DNA of 35,877 nucleotides from an uncultured Eubacteriales bacterium (GCA_900316755.1 ONED01000021.1:1-35877), one strand, 5' to 3'. Numbered from the stretch's first letter, positions 8,377 through 18,580 are shown. Notes: a model not told the origin generated them from the letters alone. Numbers and translations: made by a program.

Positions 8377-10534
8377 GACTCATTTTCCTTTCCATTTCAT
8401 CTCTTTGTTTCCTGTGTGGTGCAAACTCAAACTCTATTGTCCTTGAAAGGCAATCCGTTCCAATCGCGCGCACCTGTACCGTCTCCCCGAGCTTGTACGT
8501 TTTCCCCGTATGCTCTCCGACCATCTCGTAGGTTTCTTCGATATAATTATAATGGTCATCATACATATTTGTCACGTGAATCAATCCTTCAATCGTATTC
8601 GAAAGTTCGACATAGATTCCCCATTTTGTGACACCGGAAATCACGCCCTCAAACTCTTCCCCAAGATGTTCTTCCATATACTCCACTTTCTTCAGCTTCA
8701 CTGTCTCGCGCTCTGCCTCCTCTGCCACGCGTTCCCGTTCGCTGGAATGCTTCGCAACTTCTGTCAAGATGCTTTCATAATGACGGCTGCGTTCGTCGTT
8801 CATTCTTCCGCGGAGCGTATCCTTGATGATACGGTGAATCTGCAAATCCGGATAGCGCCGGATAGGAGACGTAAAATGGCAGTAATACTGGGCTGCCAGT
8901 CCAAAATGTCCGGTGTTTTCCGCTGTGTATTTTGCCTGCTTCATAGAACGCAGCGCCAGACGGCTAATCAGGGTCTCTTCCTTTGTGCCCTCCACTTTTG
9001 CAAGGAGCTTCTGGATTTCCTTCGGGCGTACTTCTTTATTGGCAACGTGCATGGAATGCCCGAAATTTTGAATAAACGTTGCCAGTTTTTTAATCTTTTC
9101 CTCATCCGGAATCTCATGAGTTCGGTAAACAAATGGAATCTCCTGCCAAAAATAGTCCTCTGCTACAGTTTCATTTGCAAGCAGCATAAAATCTTCGATA
9201 ATCTTGGTCGCCACATTTCTGTCATAAGGTTTGATTTCGATTGGACGGCCTTTCTCATCCAGCACCACCTTCGTTTCCGGAAAATCAAAATCAATGGAGC
9301 CCCGCTGTTTTCTCTTTGTGCGAAGAAGCCCTGCCAATTCTTCCATAAGCTGAAACATGGGGACAAAGTCCTGATATTTCTCCGTCTCTTCTGCATCCTT
9401 CTCCTCCAGAATCTTTTTCACACTGGTATAGGTCATGCGCCTGTCCACGCGCACCACCGTCTCCGCAATCTTATGGTCGGTCACAACCCCTTTGGCATTG
9501 ACAAACATGATACAGCTCAGAGCCAGCCTGTCCACACCCTCATTCAAAGAACAGATGCCGTTAGAGAGGGCATGGGGCAGCATGGGAATCACACGATCCA
9601 CCAGATACACGCTGGTTCCGCGTTTGTATGCCTCCCGGTCAAGCGCACTATTTTCCTGCACGTAATTCGTCACATCTGCAATGTGTACTCCCAGTTTATA
9701 TCCATCGCCTTCTTTCGAAATGGTAATCGCATCATCCAAATCCTTTGCATCTTCCCCGTCAATGGTCACCATCTGCCAGTCCCGGATATCCATGCGTCCG
9801 GCCATATCCGCCGTGCTCACATCCTTTGAAACACGCTCTGCCTGATTCAAAACCTTTTCCGGAAATGCAGTCGGCAAATCGTATCCTTTCACAATGGACA
9901 GAATATCCGTTCCCGGGTCATTGACGTGTCCAAGAATTTCTACTATTTTTCCCTCCGGCTTCTTATTTTCTCCGCCGTACTTTGTAAGTTCCACCACGAC
10001 CTTATGTCCGGTGACAGCCCCTTTCGAGCGTTCCAATGGAATAAATACATCCTTTACAAACTTCTGGTCATCCGGAATCACAAATCCAAAATTCTTACTT
10101 TTTTCGAAGTATCCAACAATTCTTGTGGTACCATGGGATAAAACCCGGACAATCCGGCCTTCTCTTCGCTTTCCTCCGGGTGTCGCCAGAATTTCCACTT
10201 CCACACGGTCATTGTGAAACGCTCCCCTGCGCTCCTCCTCCCCGATGAAAATGTCTTCCGGCTCTCCCTCTACCGTCACAAACCCATATCCACGGGGATT
10301 TGCCGTAAAGGTTCCAATCAATGTCTTTCGTTCATTCTTGGAATATTTCCCTTTTGCAGAAACCTGTACCTTGCCCTCTGCCTCCAGAGCATCCATAATC
10401 CTCTTCAGTTCTCCTTTCTGCTCTTTCGGAACCTGCAATAGAATGGCAAGCTCTTTCAATTTCATAGGCACATATAAATCATCACAGATAAACTCATAAA
10501 TTCTCTCTTTTCTCTGTTCAAATATGGAATCCAT
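8342..10534 (-). CDS. rnr: Ribonuclease R
   Basis: 730 residues from ATG 10534, chosen because GAGGGA lies just upstream; the frame also runs back to a GTG at 10564 with no good ribosome site. Order: N-terminal winged-helix region, cold-shock domains ([24 protein letters not shown]), the RNB catalytic domain with the Asp cluster in [14 protein letters not shown], and a C-terminal S1 domain ([15 protein letters not shown]). It is a processive 3'-5' exoribonuclease able to degrade structured RNA and takes part in mRNA turnover and trans-translation quality control. It lies between secG and smpB, the standard Firmicute order. Confidence 0.97.
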   Translation of the reverse strand: MDSIFEQRKERIYEFICDDLYVPMKLKELAILLQVPKEQKGELKRIMDALEAEGKVQVSAKGKYSKNERKTLIGTFTANPRGYGFVTVEGEPEDIFIGEEERRGAFHNDRVEVEILATPGGKRREGRIVRVLSHGTTRIVGYFEKSKNFGFVIPDDQKFVKDVFIPLERSKGAVTGHKVVVELTKYGGENKKPEGKIVEILGHVNDPGTDILSIVKGYDLPTAFPEKVLNQAERVSKDVSTADMAGRMDIRDWQMVTIDGEDAKDLDDAITISKEGDGYKLGVHIADVTNYVQENSALDREAYKRGTSVYLVDRVIPMLPHALSNGICSLNEGVDRLALSCIMFVNAKGVVTDHKIAETVVRVDRRMTYTSVKKILEEKDAEETEKYQDFVPMFQLMEELAGLLRTKRKQRGSIDFDFPETKVVLDEKGRPIEIKPYDRNVATKIIEDFMLLANETVAEDYFWQEIPFVYRTHEIPDEEKIKKLATFIQNFGHSMHVANKEVRPKEIQKLLAKVEGTKEETLISRLALRSMKQAKYTAENTGHFGLAAQYYCHFTSPIRRYPDLQIHRIIKDTLRGRMNDERSRHYESILTEVAKHSSERERVAEEAERETVKLKKVEYMEEHLGEEFEGVISGVTKWGIYVELSNTIEGLIHVTNMYDDHYNYIEETYEMVGEHTGKTYKLGETVQVRAIGTDCLSRTIEFEFAPHRKQRDEMERKMSHGEGINKTDCK

Positions 10535-10645
10535 CCTATCCCTCTTTTCTTTCCCGGTTTCCACATAGTATCCCCAAATTTCTTTCAGAAACCCATAATA
10601 TCAGATATTTGCAAAGCCCCACAGGAGCCGCTTTCCTAAGATACG

Positions 10646-10675
10646 AAAAAACACTCTTACCGAGGGTAAGAGTGT
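10646..10675 (-). terminator. Intrinsic terminator after secG
   Basis: On the minus strand a perfect 10-bp stem (ACACTCTTAC with GTAAGAGTGT) with a 5-base loop runs into TTTTTT. It ends secG transcription, so rnr-smpB must have some read-through or its own promoter between 10535 and 10645; I could not define one. Confidence 0.88.
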
Positions 10676-10700
10676 TCCGTTCATCTCTTCATACAATATC

Positions 10701-10943
10701 CTATGCGAATATCTTTAAGTTCAAAACAATCGCGAGTACAAGGAATAAAATCGCTGCAACTCTCGTGCCTTTCACTAATGCGCCTTCCATAGAACGTCCC
10801 TTGTTTTGTCCCCAGAATGTATCGGCCGCACCACCAATTGCCCCAAGTCCGGCTGATTTTCCTTCCTGAAGTAATACAAGTGCCGTTAAAACGATACAAT
10901 CTATAGCAAATAAAATTGTAAGAACGATTTTCAAAATTTCCAT
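10701..10943 (-). CDS. secG: Preprotein translocase subunit SecG
   Basis: 80 residues with two membrane helices (about 3-23 and 56-77) separated by a Gly-rich loop containing SAGLGAIGG, the usual SecG pattern. It is an accessory part of the SecYEG protein export channel. The start at 10943 is fixed by an ideal AGGAGGTG 5 bases ahead; longer in-frame starts have none. Confidence 0.94.
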   Translation of the reverse strand: MEILKIVLTILFAIDCIVLTALVLLQEGKSAGLGAIGGAADTFWGQNKGRSMEGALVKGTRVAAILFLVLAIVLNLKIFA

Positions 10944-11019
10944 TTTACACCTCCTGCGTATACAACAAATGTATTTTAACACAAGTGTCCGTCCACTGCA
11001 AGTGTTTCTTTTGGAATTT

Positions 11020-12318
11020 TTATCTCTTCACCTGAAAGGCTTTCATCCCCGGATACACTGCCGTCTCGCCAAGAGCTTCCTCAATTCTGAGGAGCCGGTT
11101 ATACTTCGCCACTCTCTCACTTCTGCAGGGAGCCCCTGTCTTAATCTGACAGGTATTCAGTGCCACCGCAAGATCGGCAATGGTGGTATCCTCTGTCTCA
11201 CCGGAACGATGAGAAATAATGGCTGTGTAGCCTGCTCTATGTGCCATATGAATGGCATCTACCGTTTCTGTAAGGGTTCCGATTTGATTGCATTTTATAA
11301 GAATGGAATTTCCACACTTCTCCTGAATCCCTTTCTCAAGACGCATAACATTTGTTACAAACAAATCATCTCCCACAAGCTGTACTTTATCGCCAAGTTC
11401 TTCCGTAATCTTCCTCCAGCCTTCCCAATCTTCCTCATCAAGCGGGTCTTCCATCGATAGAATCGGATATTTTTGAATCATACTTTTATACAGTTCAATT
11501 AATTCCTCCGTACGATAATCTTTGCCGGACTTTGGAAGGTGGTAGTTGCCTTTTCCTTTTTCACTCTTCCATTCACTGGCTGCCACATCAAGTGCAAAGC
11601 AGATGTCTTTTCCACACTCATAGCCTGCTCTCTCAACGGCCTTGACCAAAATCTCCAGCACTTCCTCTAAAGAATCAATATCCGGTGCAAAGCCTCCTTC
11701 GTCACCAACGGCTGTTGACAGCCCCTTTTCTTCTAATACGTTCTTTAAACTGTGATATACTTCCGTTCCCATACGAAGCGCCTCTCGAAAACAGCACGCC
11801 CCTACCGGCATTATCATAAATTCCTGAAAATCTATGGAATTTTTCGAGTGAGCACCTCCATTTAAAATGTTCATCATCGGAACCGGCATCCGCCTTGCAT
11901 GGGCACCGCCCAGATAACGATAAAGCGGCACGGAAAGCGCCAGGGCCGCAGTCTTTGCAGCCGCCATAGAAACGCCCAAAATAGCATTTGCTCCCAAATT
12001 TGATTTATCCTTCGTGCCATCCAGACGTAGCATTAATTGGTCAATCTCTGTCTGGTCAAATACATTCATCCCTATCACTGCAGGTGCAATCTTTGCATTC
12101 ACATGGTCTACCGCCCGCTCTACCCCAAGTCCGTGGTAACGGTTTTCTCCGTCACGCAATTCTACTGCTTCAAACTGTCCGGTGGACGCCCCCGAAGGAA
12201 CACTTGCTCTTCCGGAAACAGAATCTCCCGCAAGCACCTCGACTTCTATCGTCGGGTTTCCACGGGAGTCCAAAATTTCTCTTGCGTATATGTCCGTAAT
12301 CGGCAAATATCGATACAT
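11020..12318 (-). CDS. eno: Enolase
   Basis: 432 residues, full length. The N-terminal substrate loop [24 protein letters not shown], the metal/catalytic segments [19 protein letters not shown] and GDDLFVTN, the catalytic Lys in [10 protein letters not shown], and [10 protein letters not shown] are all present. It interconverts 2-phosphoglycerate and phosphoenolpyruvate. The stretch after GGAH (SKNSID instead of the commoner ADNNVD) and GAPCRSER are slightly divergent, but no catalytic residue is lost. AGGAGGGG precedes the start. It lies 66 bases after glmM on the same strand and is probably cotranscribed with it. Confidence 0.96.
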   Translation of the reverse strand: MYRYLPITDIYAREILDSRGNPTIEVEVLAGDSVSGRASVPSGASTGQFEAVELRDGENRYHGLGVERAVDHVNAKIAPAVIGMNVFDQTEIDQLMLRLDGTKDKSNLGANAILGVSMAAAKTAALALSVPLYRYLGGAHARRMPVPMMNILNGGAHSKNSIDFQEFMIMPVGACCFREALRMGTEVYHSLKNVLEEKGLSTAVGDEGGFAPDIDSLEEVLEILVKAVERAGYECGKDICFALDVAASEWKSEKGKGNYHLPKSGKDYRTEELIELYKSMIQKYPILSMEDPLDEEDWEGWRKITEELGDKVQLVGDDLFVTNVMRLEKGIQEKCGNSILIKCNQIGTLTETVDAIHMAHRAGYTAIISHRSGETEDTTIADLAVALNTCQIKTGAPCRSERVAKYNRLLRIEEALGETAVYPGMKAFQVKR

Positions 12319-12384
12319 TCTTTTCCCCTCCTGTTCAGGAGATAGTATGTACCGAAGCCGGACAAAATATGTCCTATTTGATTT

Positions 12385-13731
12385 TTATTCTGCCATCAGC
12401 CCTTCTGCACGAATCACGTCAATGACACTGTCTACCAGTTTTTCACAAAGTTCATCCGTCGCTGCTTCTACCATGACACGAAGCACCGGTTCTGTACCGC
12501 TCTCGCGCACCAGAATACGGCCATCCTGCCCCAGTTCCACTGCCACTTTTGCAACCGCTTCCACAACTGCCGGATTCTCTCTTGCAGTCTTTTTATCAGC
12601 TACTCTCACATTTTTCAATACCTGCGGGAAAATTTTAATTTCCTCTGTCAGGCTTGCCAGAGACTGCTTCTTTTCCAGCATCACTTCCATCAATAACAAG
12701 GAGGTTAAAATACCGTCTCCTGTCGTCGCATATTTGCTGAAAATAATGTGTCCCGACTGCTCTCCTCCCAGAGAGAAATTGTTCTGAAGCATATTTTCAT
12801 ATACATATTTGTCCCCGACTGCAGTCTTCTCATATTTCAGTCCTACCTTGTCGCAAGCCTTGTAAAGACCAAGGTTTGACATAATCGTTGTGACAATGGT
12901 GTCGCCGTTTAATCTGCCCTGTTCTTTTAAATATTTTCCGCAGACATAGAGAATCATATCTCCGTCTACCAGATTTCCATTCTCATCTACTGCAAGACAG
13001 CGGTCTGCGTCTCCATCGTATGCAAATCCCACATCCAGCTTCATCGTCTTTACATATTCCTGAAGCACCTCAATATGGGTAGAACCACAATTCCGATTGA
13101 TGTTGGTTCCATCCGGCTCACTGTGAATCACATACGTCTTTGCTCCCAATGCGTCAAATACACTCTTTGCAATCGAAGAAGCACTTCCGTTGGAGCAGTC
13201 CAATCCCACCTTTTTATCCTTGAAAGAGCGAGTCGCCATAGAAATCAAATGACCAATATAGCGGTTTCTTCCGGCCGCATAATCCACTGTGCGTCCAATC
13301 TTGTCCCTGGTGGCATACGGAATCTCACCAAATTCACCGTCAATGTATGCTTCCACTTTTGCTTCCACTTCCGCTTCCATCTTGTGTCCGGCATTGTTAA
13401 TCAACTTAATTCCGTTATCATAAAACGGATTGTGGCTTGCAGAAATCATAATTCCACAGTCAAAATCCTCCGTGCGTGTCACATAAGAAACGCTGGGCGT
13501 CGTAGTAACATGCAAAAGATATACATCTGCTCCGGAGGCAGTCAGCCCGGAAGACAGCGCATCCTCAAACATATAACTGCTCCTTCTGGTATCTTTCCCG
13601 ATTACCACTCTTGCTTTATGCTTCTGTCCGAAATACCATCCTAAAAACCGTCCTACTTTAAACGCGTGTTCTACTGTCAAATTTACATTCGCTTCTCCGC
13701 GGAAGCCATCGGTACCAAAATATTTTCCCAT
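12385..13731 (-). CDS. glmM: Phosphoglucosamine mutase
   Basis: 448 residues from ATG 13731, the standard GlmM length; AAGGAGA just upstream decides this start over 13767. GKYFGTDGFRG opens the protein, the phosphorylated active Ser is in MISASHNPFYDNGIK, the metal loop is DGDADR, and GGEQSGH and the phosphate loop RESGTEPVLRVM follow. It converts glucosamine-6-phosphate to glucosamine-1-phosphate on the way to UDP-GlcNAc and peptidoglycan. A consensus promoter lies about 70 bases upstream. Confidence 0.97.
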   Translation of the reverse strand: MGKYFGTDGFRGEANVNLTVEHAFKVGRFLGWYFGQKHKARVVIGKDTRRSSYMFEDALSSGLTASGADVYLLHVTTTPSVSYVTRTEDFDCGIMISASHNPFYDNGIKLINNAGHKMEAEVEAKVEAYIDGEFGEIPYATRDKIGRTVDYAAGRNRYIGHLISMATRSFKDKKVGLDCSNGSASSIAKSVFDALGAKTYVIHSEPDGTNINRNCGSTHIEVLQEYVKTMKLDVGFAYDGDADRCLAVDENGNLVDGDMILYVCGKYLKEQGRLNGDTIVTTIMSNLGLYKACDKVGLKYEKTAVGDKYVYENMLQNNFSLGGEQSGHIIFSKYATTGDGILTSLLLMEVMLEKKQSLASLTEEIKIFPQVLKNVRVADKKTARENPAVVEAVAKVAVELGQDGRILVRESGTEPVLRVMVEAATDELCEKLVDSVIDVIRAEGLMAE

Positions 13732-13798
13732 TGTAAATCTCCTTCCTGAATTTGGATTATCAACCAAATTTTTGCACTTTTTGTTTTGTGCTTTTACT

Positions 13799-13827
13799 AT
13801 TATACACGTACCTCAGGAAAAATACAA
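13799..13827 (-). promoter_or_regulatory. Sigma-A promoter for glmM-eno
   Basis: Minus strand TTGTAT (13822-13827), 17 bases, then a perfect TATAAT (13799-13804). It sits in the short gap between the purH stop and glmM. Confidence 0.72.
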
Positions 13828-13835
13828 CAGTTTTA

Positions 13836-15011
13836 TTAATGATGGAACAAACGGATTCCCGTAAATGCCATTGCCATTCCATATTTATTGCATACGGCAA
13901 TCACATTGTCATCGCGGACAGAGCCACCCGGCTGTGCAATATATTTTACGCCGCTCTTATGGGCGCGTTCGATATTGTCCCCAAATGGGAAGAAGGCATC
14001 TGAGCCAAGGGCAACGTCTGTCATCTTATCCAGCCATGCGCGTTTTTCTTCCTTTGTGAACACTTCCGGTTTCACTTTGAATACTTTCTGCCATGCACCA
14101 TCTGCCAATACATCCATGTACTCGTCTCCAATATACAGGTCAATCGCATTGTCGCGGTCTGCTCTTCCGATTCCGTCTACAAACTGAAGTCCCAATACCT
14201 GTGGAGACTGACGCAGCCACCAGTTATCTGCCTTCTGCCCTGCAAGCCGGGTACAGTGGATGCGGGACTGCTGCCCTGCACCGATACCGATTGCCTGTCC
14301 GCCTTTCGCATAACATACAGAGTTTGACTGCGTATATTTTAACGTAATCATTGCAATAGCGAGGTCAATCTTTGCTTCCTTCGGAATCTCCTGATTCTCC
14401 GTCACCACATTTGCAAACAATTCATCATCGATGACCAGTTCGTTTCGTCCCTGCTCAAATGTGATGCCAAATACCTCTTTGTGTTCTATCGGAGCCGGCC
14501 CGTAATCCGGGTCAATCTCGATAATCGCATAGTTCCCTTTTTTCTTTTTCTTTAAGATTTCCAAAGCCTCCGGTTCATATCCCGGTGCGATAATTCCATC
14601 TGAAACCTCATGCTGAATCAATTTTGCCGTTGCCACATCACAGACATCCGACAGGGAAATGAAGTCTCCGAAAGAGGACATCCGGTCTGCTCCCCTTGCT
14701 CTCGCATAAGCACATGCAAGCGGAGAGAGAGTTTCGTAATCTTCTACCCAATAAATTTTCGCCAGTGTCTCATCAAGCGGCAGTCCGACCGCTGCTCCTG
14801 CCGGAGAAACATGCTTGAAAGACGTAGCTGCCGGAAGACCGGTCGCCCTCTTTAATTCTCTCACCAACTGCCAGCCGTTAAACGCATCTAAGAAATTAAT
14901 ATATCCCGGCTTCCCACACAGCACTTTAATTGGCAGTTCTCCTTCGTTCATATAGATTTTCGATGGTTTCTGATTCGGGTTGCACCCATATTTTAATTCT
15001 AATTCTTTCAT
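13836..15011 (-). CDS. purH: AICAR transformylase, stand-alone (PurH C-terminal domain type)
   Basis: 391 residues that match only the formyltransferase half of the usual two-domain PurH of about 510 residues: ATSFKHVSPAGAAVG with the catalytic Lys-His, TQSNSVCYAKGGQAIGIGAG, and FFPFGDNIERAHKSG near the C-terminus. It transfers a formyl group from 10-formyl-THF to AICAR to make FAICAR. The missing cyclohydrolase activity is supplied by the gene 10 bases upstream. AGGAGA precedes the start. The single-domain form is full length rather than a truncation, since its N-terminus begins cleanly with KELELKYGCNPNQKP. Confidence 0.93.
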   Translation of the reverse strand: MKELELKYGCNPNQKPSKIYMNEGELPIKVLCGKPGYINFLDAFNGWQLVRELKRATGLPAATSFKHVSPAGAAVGLPLDETLAKIYWVEDYETLSPLACAYARARGADRMSSFGDFISLSDVCDVATAKLIQHEVSDGIIAPGYEPEALEILKKKKKGNYAIIEIDPDYGPAPIEHKEVFGITFEQGRNELVIDDELFANVVTENQEIPKEAKIDLAIAMITLKYTQSNSVCYAKGGQAIGIGAGQQSRIHCTRLAGQKADNWWLRQSPQVLGLQFVDGIGRADRDNAIDLYIGDEYMDVLADGAWQKVFKVKPEVFTKEEKRAWLDKMTDVALGSDAFFPFGDNIERAHKSGVKYIAQPGGSVRDDNVIAVCNKYGMAMAFTGIRLFHH

Positions 15012-15021
15012 GCTCTTTCTC

Positions 15022-15735
15022 CTACTTGTTTTTATTTACAATCCTTGTCTCGTATGTTCCTGCTTCTATATCAATGTAACGCACAAACAGCGATACCTTA
15101 TTATCTTCATTCAGGCTGTTCCACAAAAGCTCTGTATATGCATCCATGTCATCCATCACATTCACTAACTTCGGTTCCCCTTCAAAGCTTGGAAGCGGAT
15201 TTCCGTCACATTTGTAGGTGTGAATAAAATGTCCTTCCCCTGCAACCGGATTTTCGTATGCAAATGTGTAGCGGTTACATGCCGCCGGATTGCCATTGTT
15301 GCTTTTTAAAATAGACATCGCATAGTGGTATGTTCCATTTTCAACATGCATCATACCTGAGATACGAGGTGTGTAATTTGGTCCGTCCGGCTCAAACTCT
15401 CTGCTTCTTAAGGATTGTTCAAAGGTAAGCTTCTCATCCAGTCCTTCATAAATCGTATCCGTCTGGTCCCCGTTTGTGACGATTGTTTTGTTTCCAAGAA
15501 CACGCACCGGTGCGTAAATGATTAAACTCGGATCTGTCAGCTTTGACGGGTCATAAGCTTCCGTACGGATTCCTTCGCCTTCTTCTACAAATACTCTGTT
15601 CCTGCTGTTCTCACTTCTCCCCATGATGAAATATGCAGTGACTGCTTTTTTTCCGTCCGGAGTCTTTCCGATAATAATCCCTCGTCCCGGATAAGCATTT
15701 TCCTGTAATTCCTTTGCAATTGATAACATTTCCAT
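15022..15735 (-). CDS. purO-like: IMP cyclohydrolase, PurO type
   Basis: 237 residues, unrelated to the N-terminal domain of bifunctional PurH and resembling the archaeal PurO family (Ntn-hydrolase-like fold): YPGRGIIIGKTPDGKKAVTA and YFIMGRSENSRNRVF at the front, SNNGNPAACNRYTFAYENP further on. It would close FAICAR to IMP, the last step of purine synthesis. It is the first gene of a two-gene unit with the AICAR transformylase. AGGAGAC lies 9 bases before the first ATG, choosing it over a second ATG two codons later. Identification is from sequence pattern and context. Confidence 0.85.
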   Translation of the reverse strand: MEMLSIAKELQENAYPGRGIIIGKTPDGKKAVTAYFIMGRSENSRNRVFVEEGEGIRTEAYDPSKLTDPSLIIYAPVRVLGNKTIVTNGDQTDTIYEGLDEKLTFEQSLRSREFEPDGPNYTPRISGMMHVENGTYHYAMSILKSNNGNPAACNRYTFAYENPVAGEGHFIHTYKCDGNPLPSFEGEPKLVNVMDDMDAYTELLWNSLNEDNKVSLFVRYIDIEAGTYETRIVNKNK

Positions 15736-15782
15736 GCGTCTGTCTCCTTTTCTTCGGTTTTCATAATATTACATCATGATTA

Positions 15783-15828
15783 TAGCCCAAAGTCTCCATA
15801 GATTACCAGACCTTGGGCTATTTTTTTT
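15783..15828 (+). terminator. Strong hairpin with T8 pointing against the local genes
   Basis: TAGCCCAA...TTGGGCTA extends inward by a G-U pair and AGTCT/AGAC pairing (about 13 bp, 12-base loop). On the plus strand it is followed immediately by TTTTTTTT, the form of an intrinsic terminator for rightward transcription. All genes for 8 kb on this side are leftward. It could stop antisense transcripts over purH-purO. Read as DNA, the inverted repeat overlaps a TATAAT (minus strand, 15779-15784 region) ahead of purO and could be an operator. Confidence 0.6.
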
Positions 15829-15872
15829 ATGATTGAATAGTTATTAGCACTGCTTATAGCGTAAAATTGCTT

Positions 15873-16376
15873 TCAAAACCGCCGCAATTGTTCTTCTTCT
15901 CCCGGATCTGCTTCTCTGATAGACCGAATTTCCACATAATACCCGGCATTTGCATTGATTTCTACCCATACGCGCTCCCCCACCTTATGTCCGAGTACCG
16001 CTTTCCCAATCGGGGATTCTGTGCTAATCAGACCTTTCAGAGAATTTCCACGCACGGTAGTCACAATTTTGAACTCTTCCACCTCATCGTCATCTTCAAA
16101 ATAAAGGTCGATGATTTTATTTATCCCGACTTCATCCGCTTTCGACTGGTCACTCACCACAATGGCGGTTTTTATCATTTTTTCCAGATAGCGGATTCTG
16201 CTCTCGTTTTGGTTCTTCGCCTGTTTTGCAGCCTTGTATTCAAAATTCTCACTTAAATCGCCATGTGCACGGGCCGTTTTTACATCTTCCAGAAGTTCTT
16301 TCCTCACCACACATTTCCGGTATTCCACTTCTGCCTTCATATCGTCTATGTCTTTTTGTGTTAATTCGTTAAACAT
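15873..16376 (-). CDS. greA: Transcription elongation factor GreA/GreB family
   Basis: 167 residues. An N-terminal coiled coil carries the acidic tip in ARAHGDLSENFEYKAAK (the Asp and Glu that position Mg2+ in the RNA polymerase active site), and the C-terminal FKBP-like domain shows ISTESPIGKAVLGHKVGERV. It rescues backtracked RNA polymerase by stimulating transcript cleavage. GAGG lies ahead of the ATG. The coiled coil is slightly divergent from canonical GreA, so it may be a second Gre paralogue. Confidence 0.92.
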   Translation of the reverse strand: MFNELTQKDIDDMKAEVEYRKCVVRKELLEDVKTARAHGDLSENFEYKAAKQAKNQNESRIRYLEKMIKTAIVVSDQSKADEVGINKIIDLYFEDDDEVEEFKIVTTVRGNSLKGLISTESPIGKAVLGHKVGERVWVEINANAGYYVEIRSIREADPGEEEQLRRF

Positions 16377-16399
16377 ATTCCTACCTCATAATTATTGCG

Positions 16400-16429
16400 A
16401 AAAATTACGGCTGCCAACATATGGCAGCC
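16400..16429 (-). terminator. Intrinsic terminator after porB
   Basis: On the minus strand a perfect 8-bp stem (GGCTGCCA with TGGCAGCC, 5-base loop) is followed by GTAATTTTT. It separates the por operon from greA. Confidence 0.65.
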
Positions 16430-16451
16430 ATCGTTCGTATACGTCAAGAAA

Positions 16452-17384
16452 TCATCTGGAACATTGAAACAGCAAATCTTCCCATCTTCTGTCTACTTCT
16501 TTCTGGAACTCTTCAATCAGATGTTCATTTCCTTTTTTGAACAGGTGCTTAAATCTGCCCTGCTTCATCAGGAAATCTTCAACCGGAAGTTTCTTCTTCG
16601 GTTCGTAGTTGAGAATCCACTTTCCCTCTACCACCTCAAACAGCGGCCAATAGCAGGTTTCCACACCTAATTTGCAGATTTCCATAATATCCGGTGCGTT
16701 GTATCTCCAGCCGCGAGGACACGGAGCCATAATGTTTAAGAATGCTGCACCCGGCGTGTAAATCGCTTTTTCGGACTTGATGTGAAGGTCCTTAAAGTTC
16801 TGTACAAAAGTGGTCTGAGCCACATACGGAATATCATGGGAAGCAATAATTGCCGCCAAATCTTTTCTATTCTGCATTTTTCCGTTGCTTTCCGTACCTA
16901 CCGGCGTCGTCGTGGTATCGGCATACATCGGAGTCGCAGAAGAACGCTGGATACCGGTATTCATATAGGCACCGTTATCGTAGCACACATACACCATATC
17001 ATGATTCCGTTCCATTGCGCCCGATAAGGACTGAAATCCGATATCATATGTACCGCCGTCGCCGCCGAATGTAATGAATTTGTAGGTATCGTCAATCTTT
17101 CCTTTTCTCTTTAACGCATTATATGCGCCCTCCACACCGGCCATGGTCGCTCCCGCATTTTCAAATGCATTATGGATGTAGCTGTCCTCCCATGCGGTAT
17201 AAGGATAGGTAAAGGTAGATACCTCAAGACACCCCGTTGCATTGCCAATGACCGCTTTATCTCCTTCGTGAAGTCCGCGAAGAACGTTTCTTACTGCAAT
17301 GGTACCGCCGCATCCGGCGCACATTCTATGACCCGGAGCAAGACGTTCCGGCTTATTCATGGTTTCTTTAAAATTATATGCCAT
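16452..17384 (-). CDS. porB: 2-oxoacid:ferredoxin oxidoreductase, beta subunit (TPP-binding)
   Basis: 310 residues from ATG 17384, chosen for AGGAGG upstream. It has the cluster-ligating MCAGCGG near the N-terminus, GNATGCLEV, and the thiamine diphosphate motif GDGGTYDIGF...CYDNGAYMNTG. With the alpha, gamma and delta subunits it oxidatively decarboxylates a 2-oxoacid, probably pyruvate, to the acyl-CoA, reducing ferredoxin. It is the last gene of porC-porD-porA-porB, 13 bases after porA. Substrate (pyruvate or branched-chain) cannot be decided from sequence by eye. Confidence 0.93.
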   Translation of the reverse strand: MAYNFKETMNKPERLAPGHRMCAGCGGTIAVRNVLRGLHEGDKAVIGNATGCLEVSTFTYPYTAWEDSYIHNAFENAGATMAGVEGAYNALKRKGKIDDTYKFITFGGDGGTYDIGFQSLSGAMERNHDMVYVCYDNGAYMNTGIQRSSATPMYADTTTTPVGTESNGKMQNRKDLAAIIASHDIPYVAQTTFVQNFKDLHIKSEKAIYTPGAAFLNIMAPCPRGWRYNAPDIMEICKLGVETCYWPLFEVVEGKWILNYEPKKKLPVEDFLMKQGRFKHLFKKGNEHLIEEFQKEVDRRWEDLLFQCSR

Positions 17385-17397
17385 CTTCCGTTTCCTC

Positions 17398-18579
17398 CTA
17401 CTCTCTGACTCCGAGATAACGATAGGTCTCACCGGCATCGCCATCTGCAATCACTTGTTTTAAATCTTCAAATACCTTTTCCATGTCTTCCACGCGCACA
17501 TCCCGCCCGCCAAGACCGTAAATATAGTTTACCGCATAGGCTGTCGAACGTGCACGGAACATTGCCGCCATCACATCCGCCCCCAGCGGACCTCCGTGAT
17601 TCGTATAGCCTTCCGCCCGGTCCATGACAGCTACCGCTTTCACGTTTTTCAGTGCTTCTGCAATCTCTTCTGCCGGGAACGGGCGATACAGACGAATCTT
17701 CACAAGCCCGACTTTCTCTCCTTTTGCGCGCAGCGCGTCAATGGCATCCTTCGTCGTACCTGCCGCCGAACCGATGATAACAACTGCCCGCTCTGCATCT
17801 TCCATACAATATTCTTCGAATAACCCATATTCTCTGCCGGAAACCTTCGCAAATTCTTTTGCAACTTCTTTCACGACCTCCACGGCATTTTTCAATCCTT
17901 CTGCCTGGTTCCGCTTTGATTCCATATAATAATCAGTAATTGCATACGGTCCCACCGCCATGGGCTGTTTTGCATTTAATAAATAATTTTCCGGTTCATA
18001 TTCCCCAACAAAGCCCTTCACATCCGCATCATCCAAGAGTTCGATGTTTTCCACGGCATGGCTGGTAATGAACCCATCCTGACAAATCATAATCGGAAGA
18101 CGCACATCCTTGTGTTCGGAAATGCGATAAGCCTGTACCATATTGTCGTAGGCTTCCTGATTGTTTTCTGCGTAAATCTGAATCCAGCCTGCATCTCTTG
18201 CCCCCATGCTGTCCGAATGGTCGCAGTTAATATTGATTGGACCGGAAAGTGCGCGGTTTACGAGTGCCAGTGCCAGCGGCAGACGGTTGGAAGCGGCTAT
18301 GTACAATTCTTCCCACATATAAGCAAGACCACAGGAAGAGGTCGCCGTGAGCGCTCTTGCTCCTGCAGCGGAAGCACCGATTGCCGCGCTCATGGAACTG
18401 TGCTCACTCTCCACGGTAATAAATTCGGTATCCACCTGTCCGTTTGCCACAAAGGAAGCAAAATATTGCGGAATCTCAGTAGACGGTGTAATCGGGAATG
18501 CCGGAAATACATCCGGATTAATCTGCCGGAGCGCGATTGCAACCGCCTCATTTCCTGATAAACGTTCTCTCTTTCCCAT
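17398..18579 (-). CDS. porA: 2-oxoacid:ferredoxin oxidoreductase, alpha subunit
   Basis: 393 residues. GNEAVAIALRQINPDVFPAFPITPSTEIP and EFITVESEHSSMSAAIGAS are the classic alpha-subunit opening, SSCGLAYMWEELYIAA follows, and a transketolase C-like domain ends with LYRPFPAEEI and GLGGRDV. It forms the substrate/TPP cavity with the beta chain. It begins one base after the delta-subunit stop, with AAGGGGTG overlapping that gene's end. Confidence 0.94.
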   Translation of the reverse strand: MGKRERLSGNEAVAIALRQINPDVFPAFPITPSTEIPQYFASFVANGQVDTEFITVESEHSSMSAAIGASAAGARALTATSSCGLAYMWEELYIAASNRLPLALALVNRALSGPININCDHSDSMGARDAGWIQIYAENNQEAYDNMVQAYRISEHKDVRLPIMICQDGFITSHAVENIELLDDADVKGFVGEYEPENYLLNAKQPMAVGPYAITDYYMESKRNQAEGLKNAVEVVKEVAKEFAKVSGREYGLFEEYCMEDAERAVVIIGSAAGTTKDAIDALRAKGEKVGLVKIRLYRPFPAEEIAEALKNVKAVAVMDRAEGYTNHGGPLGADVMAAMFRARSTAYAVNYIYGLGGRDVRVEDMEKVFEDLKQVIADGDAGETYRYLGVRE

Positions 18580-18580
18580 C

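Noticed and set aside
11020..12318. Degenerate or non-catalytic enolase
   Set aside because: A few segments are divergent, but every catalytic and metal-binding motif is present.
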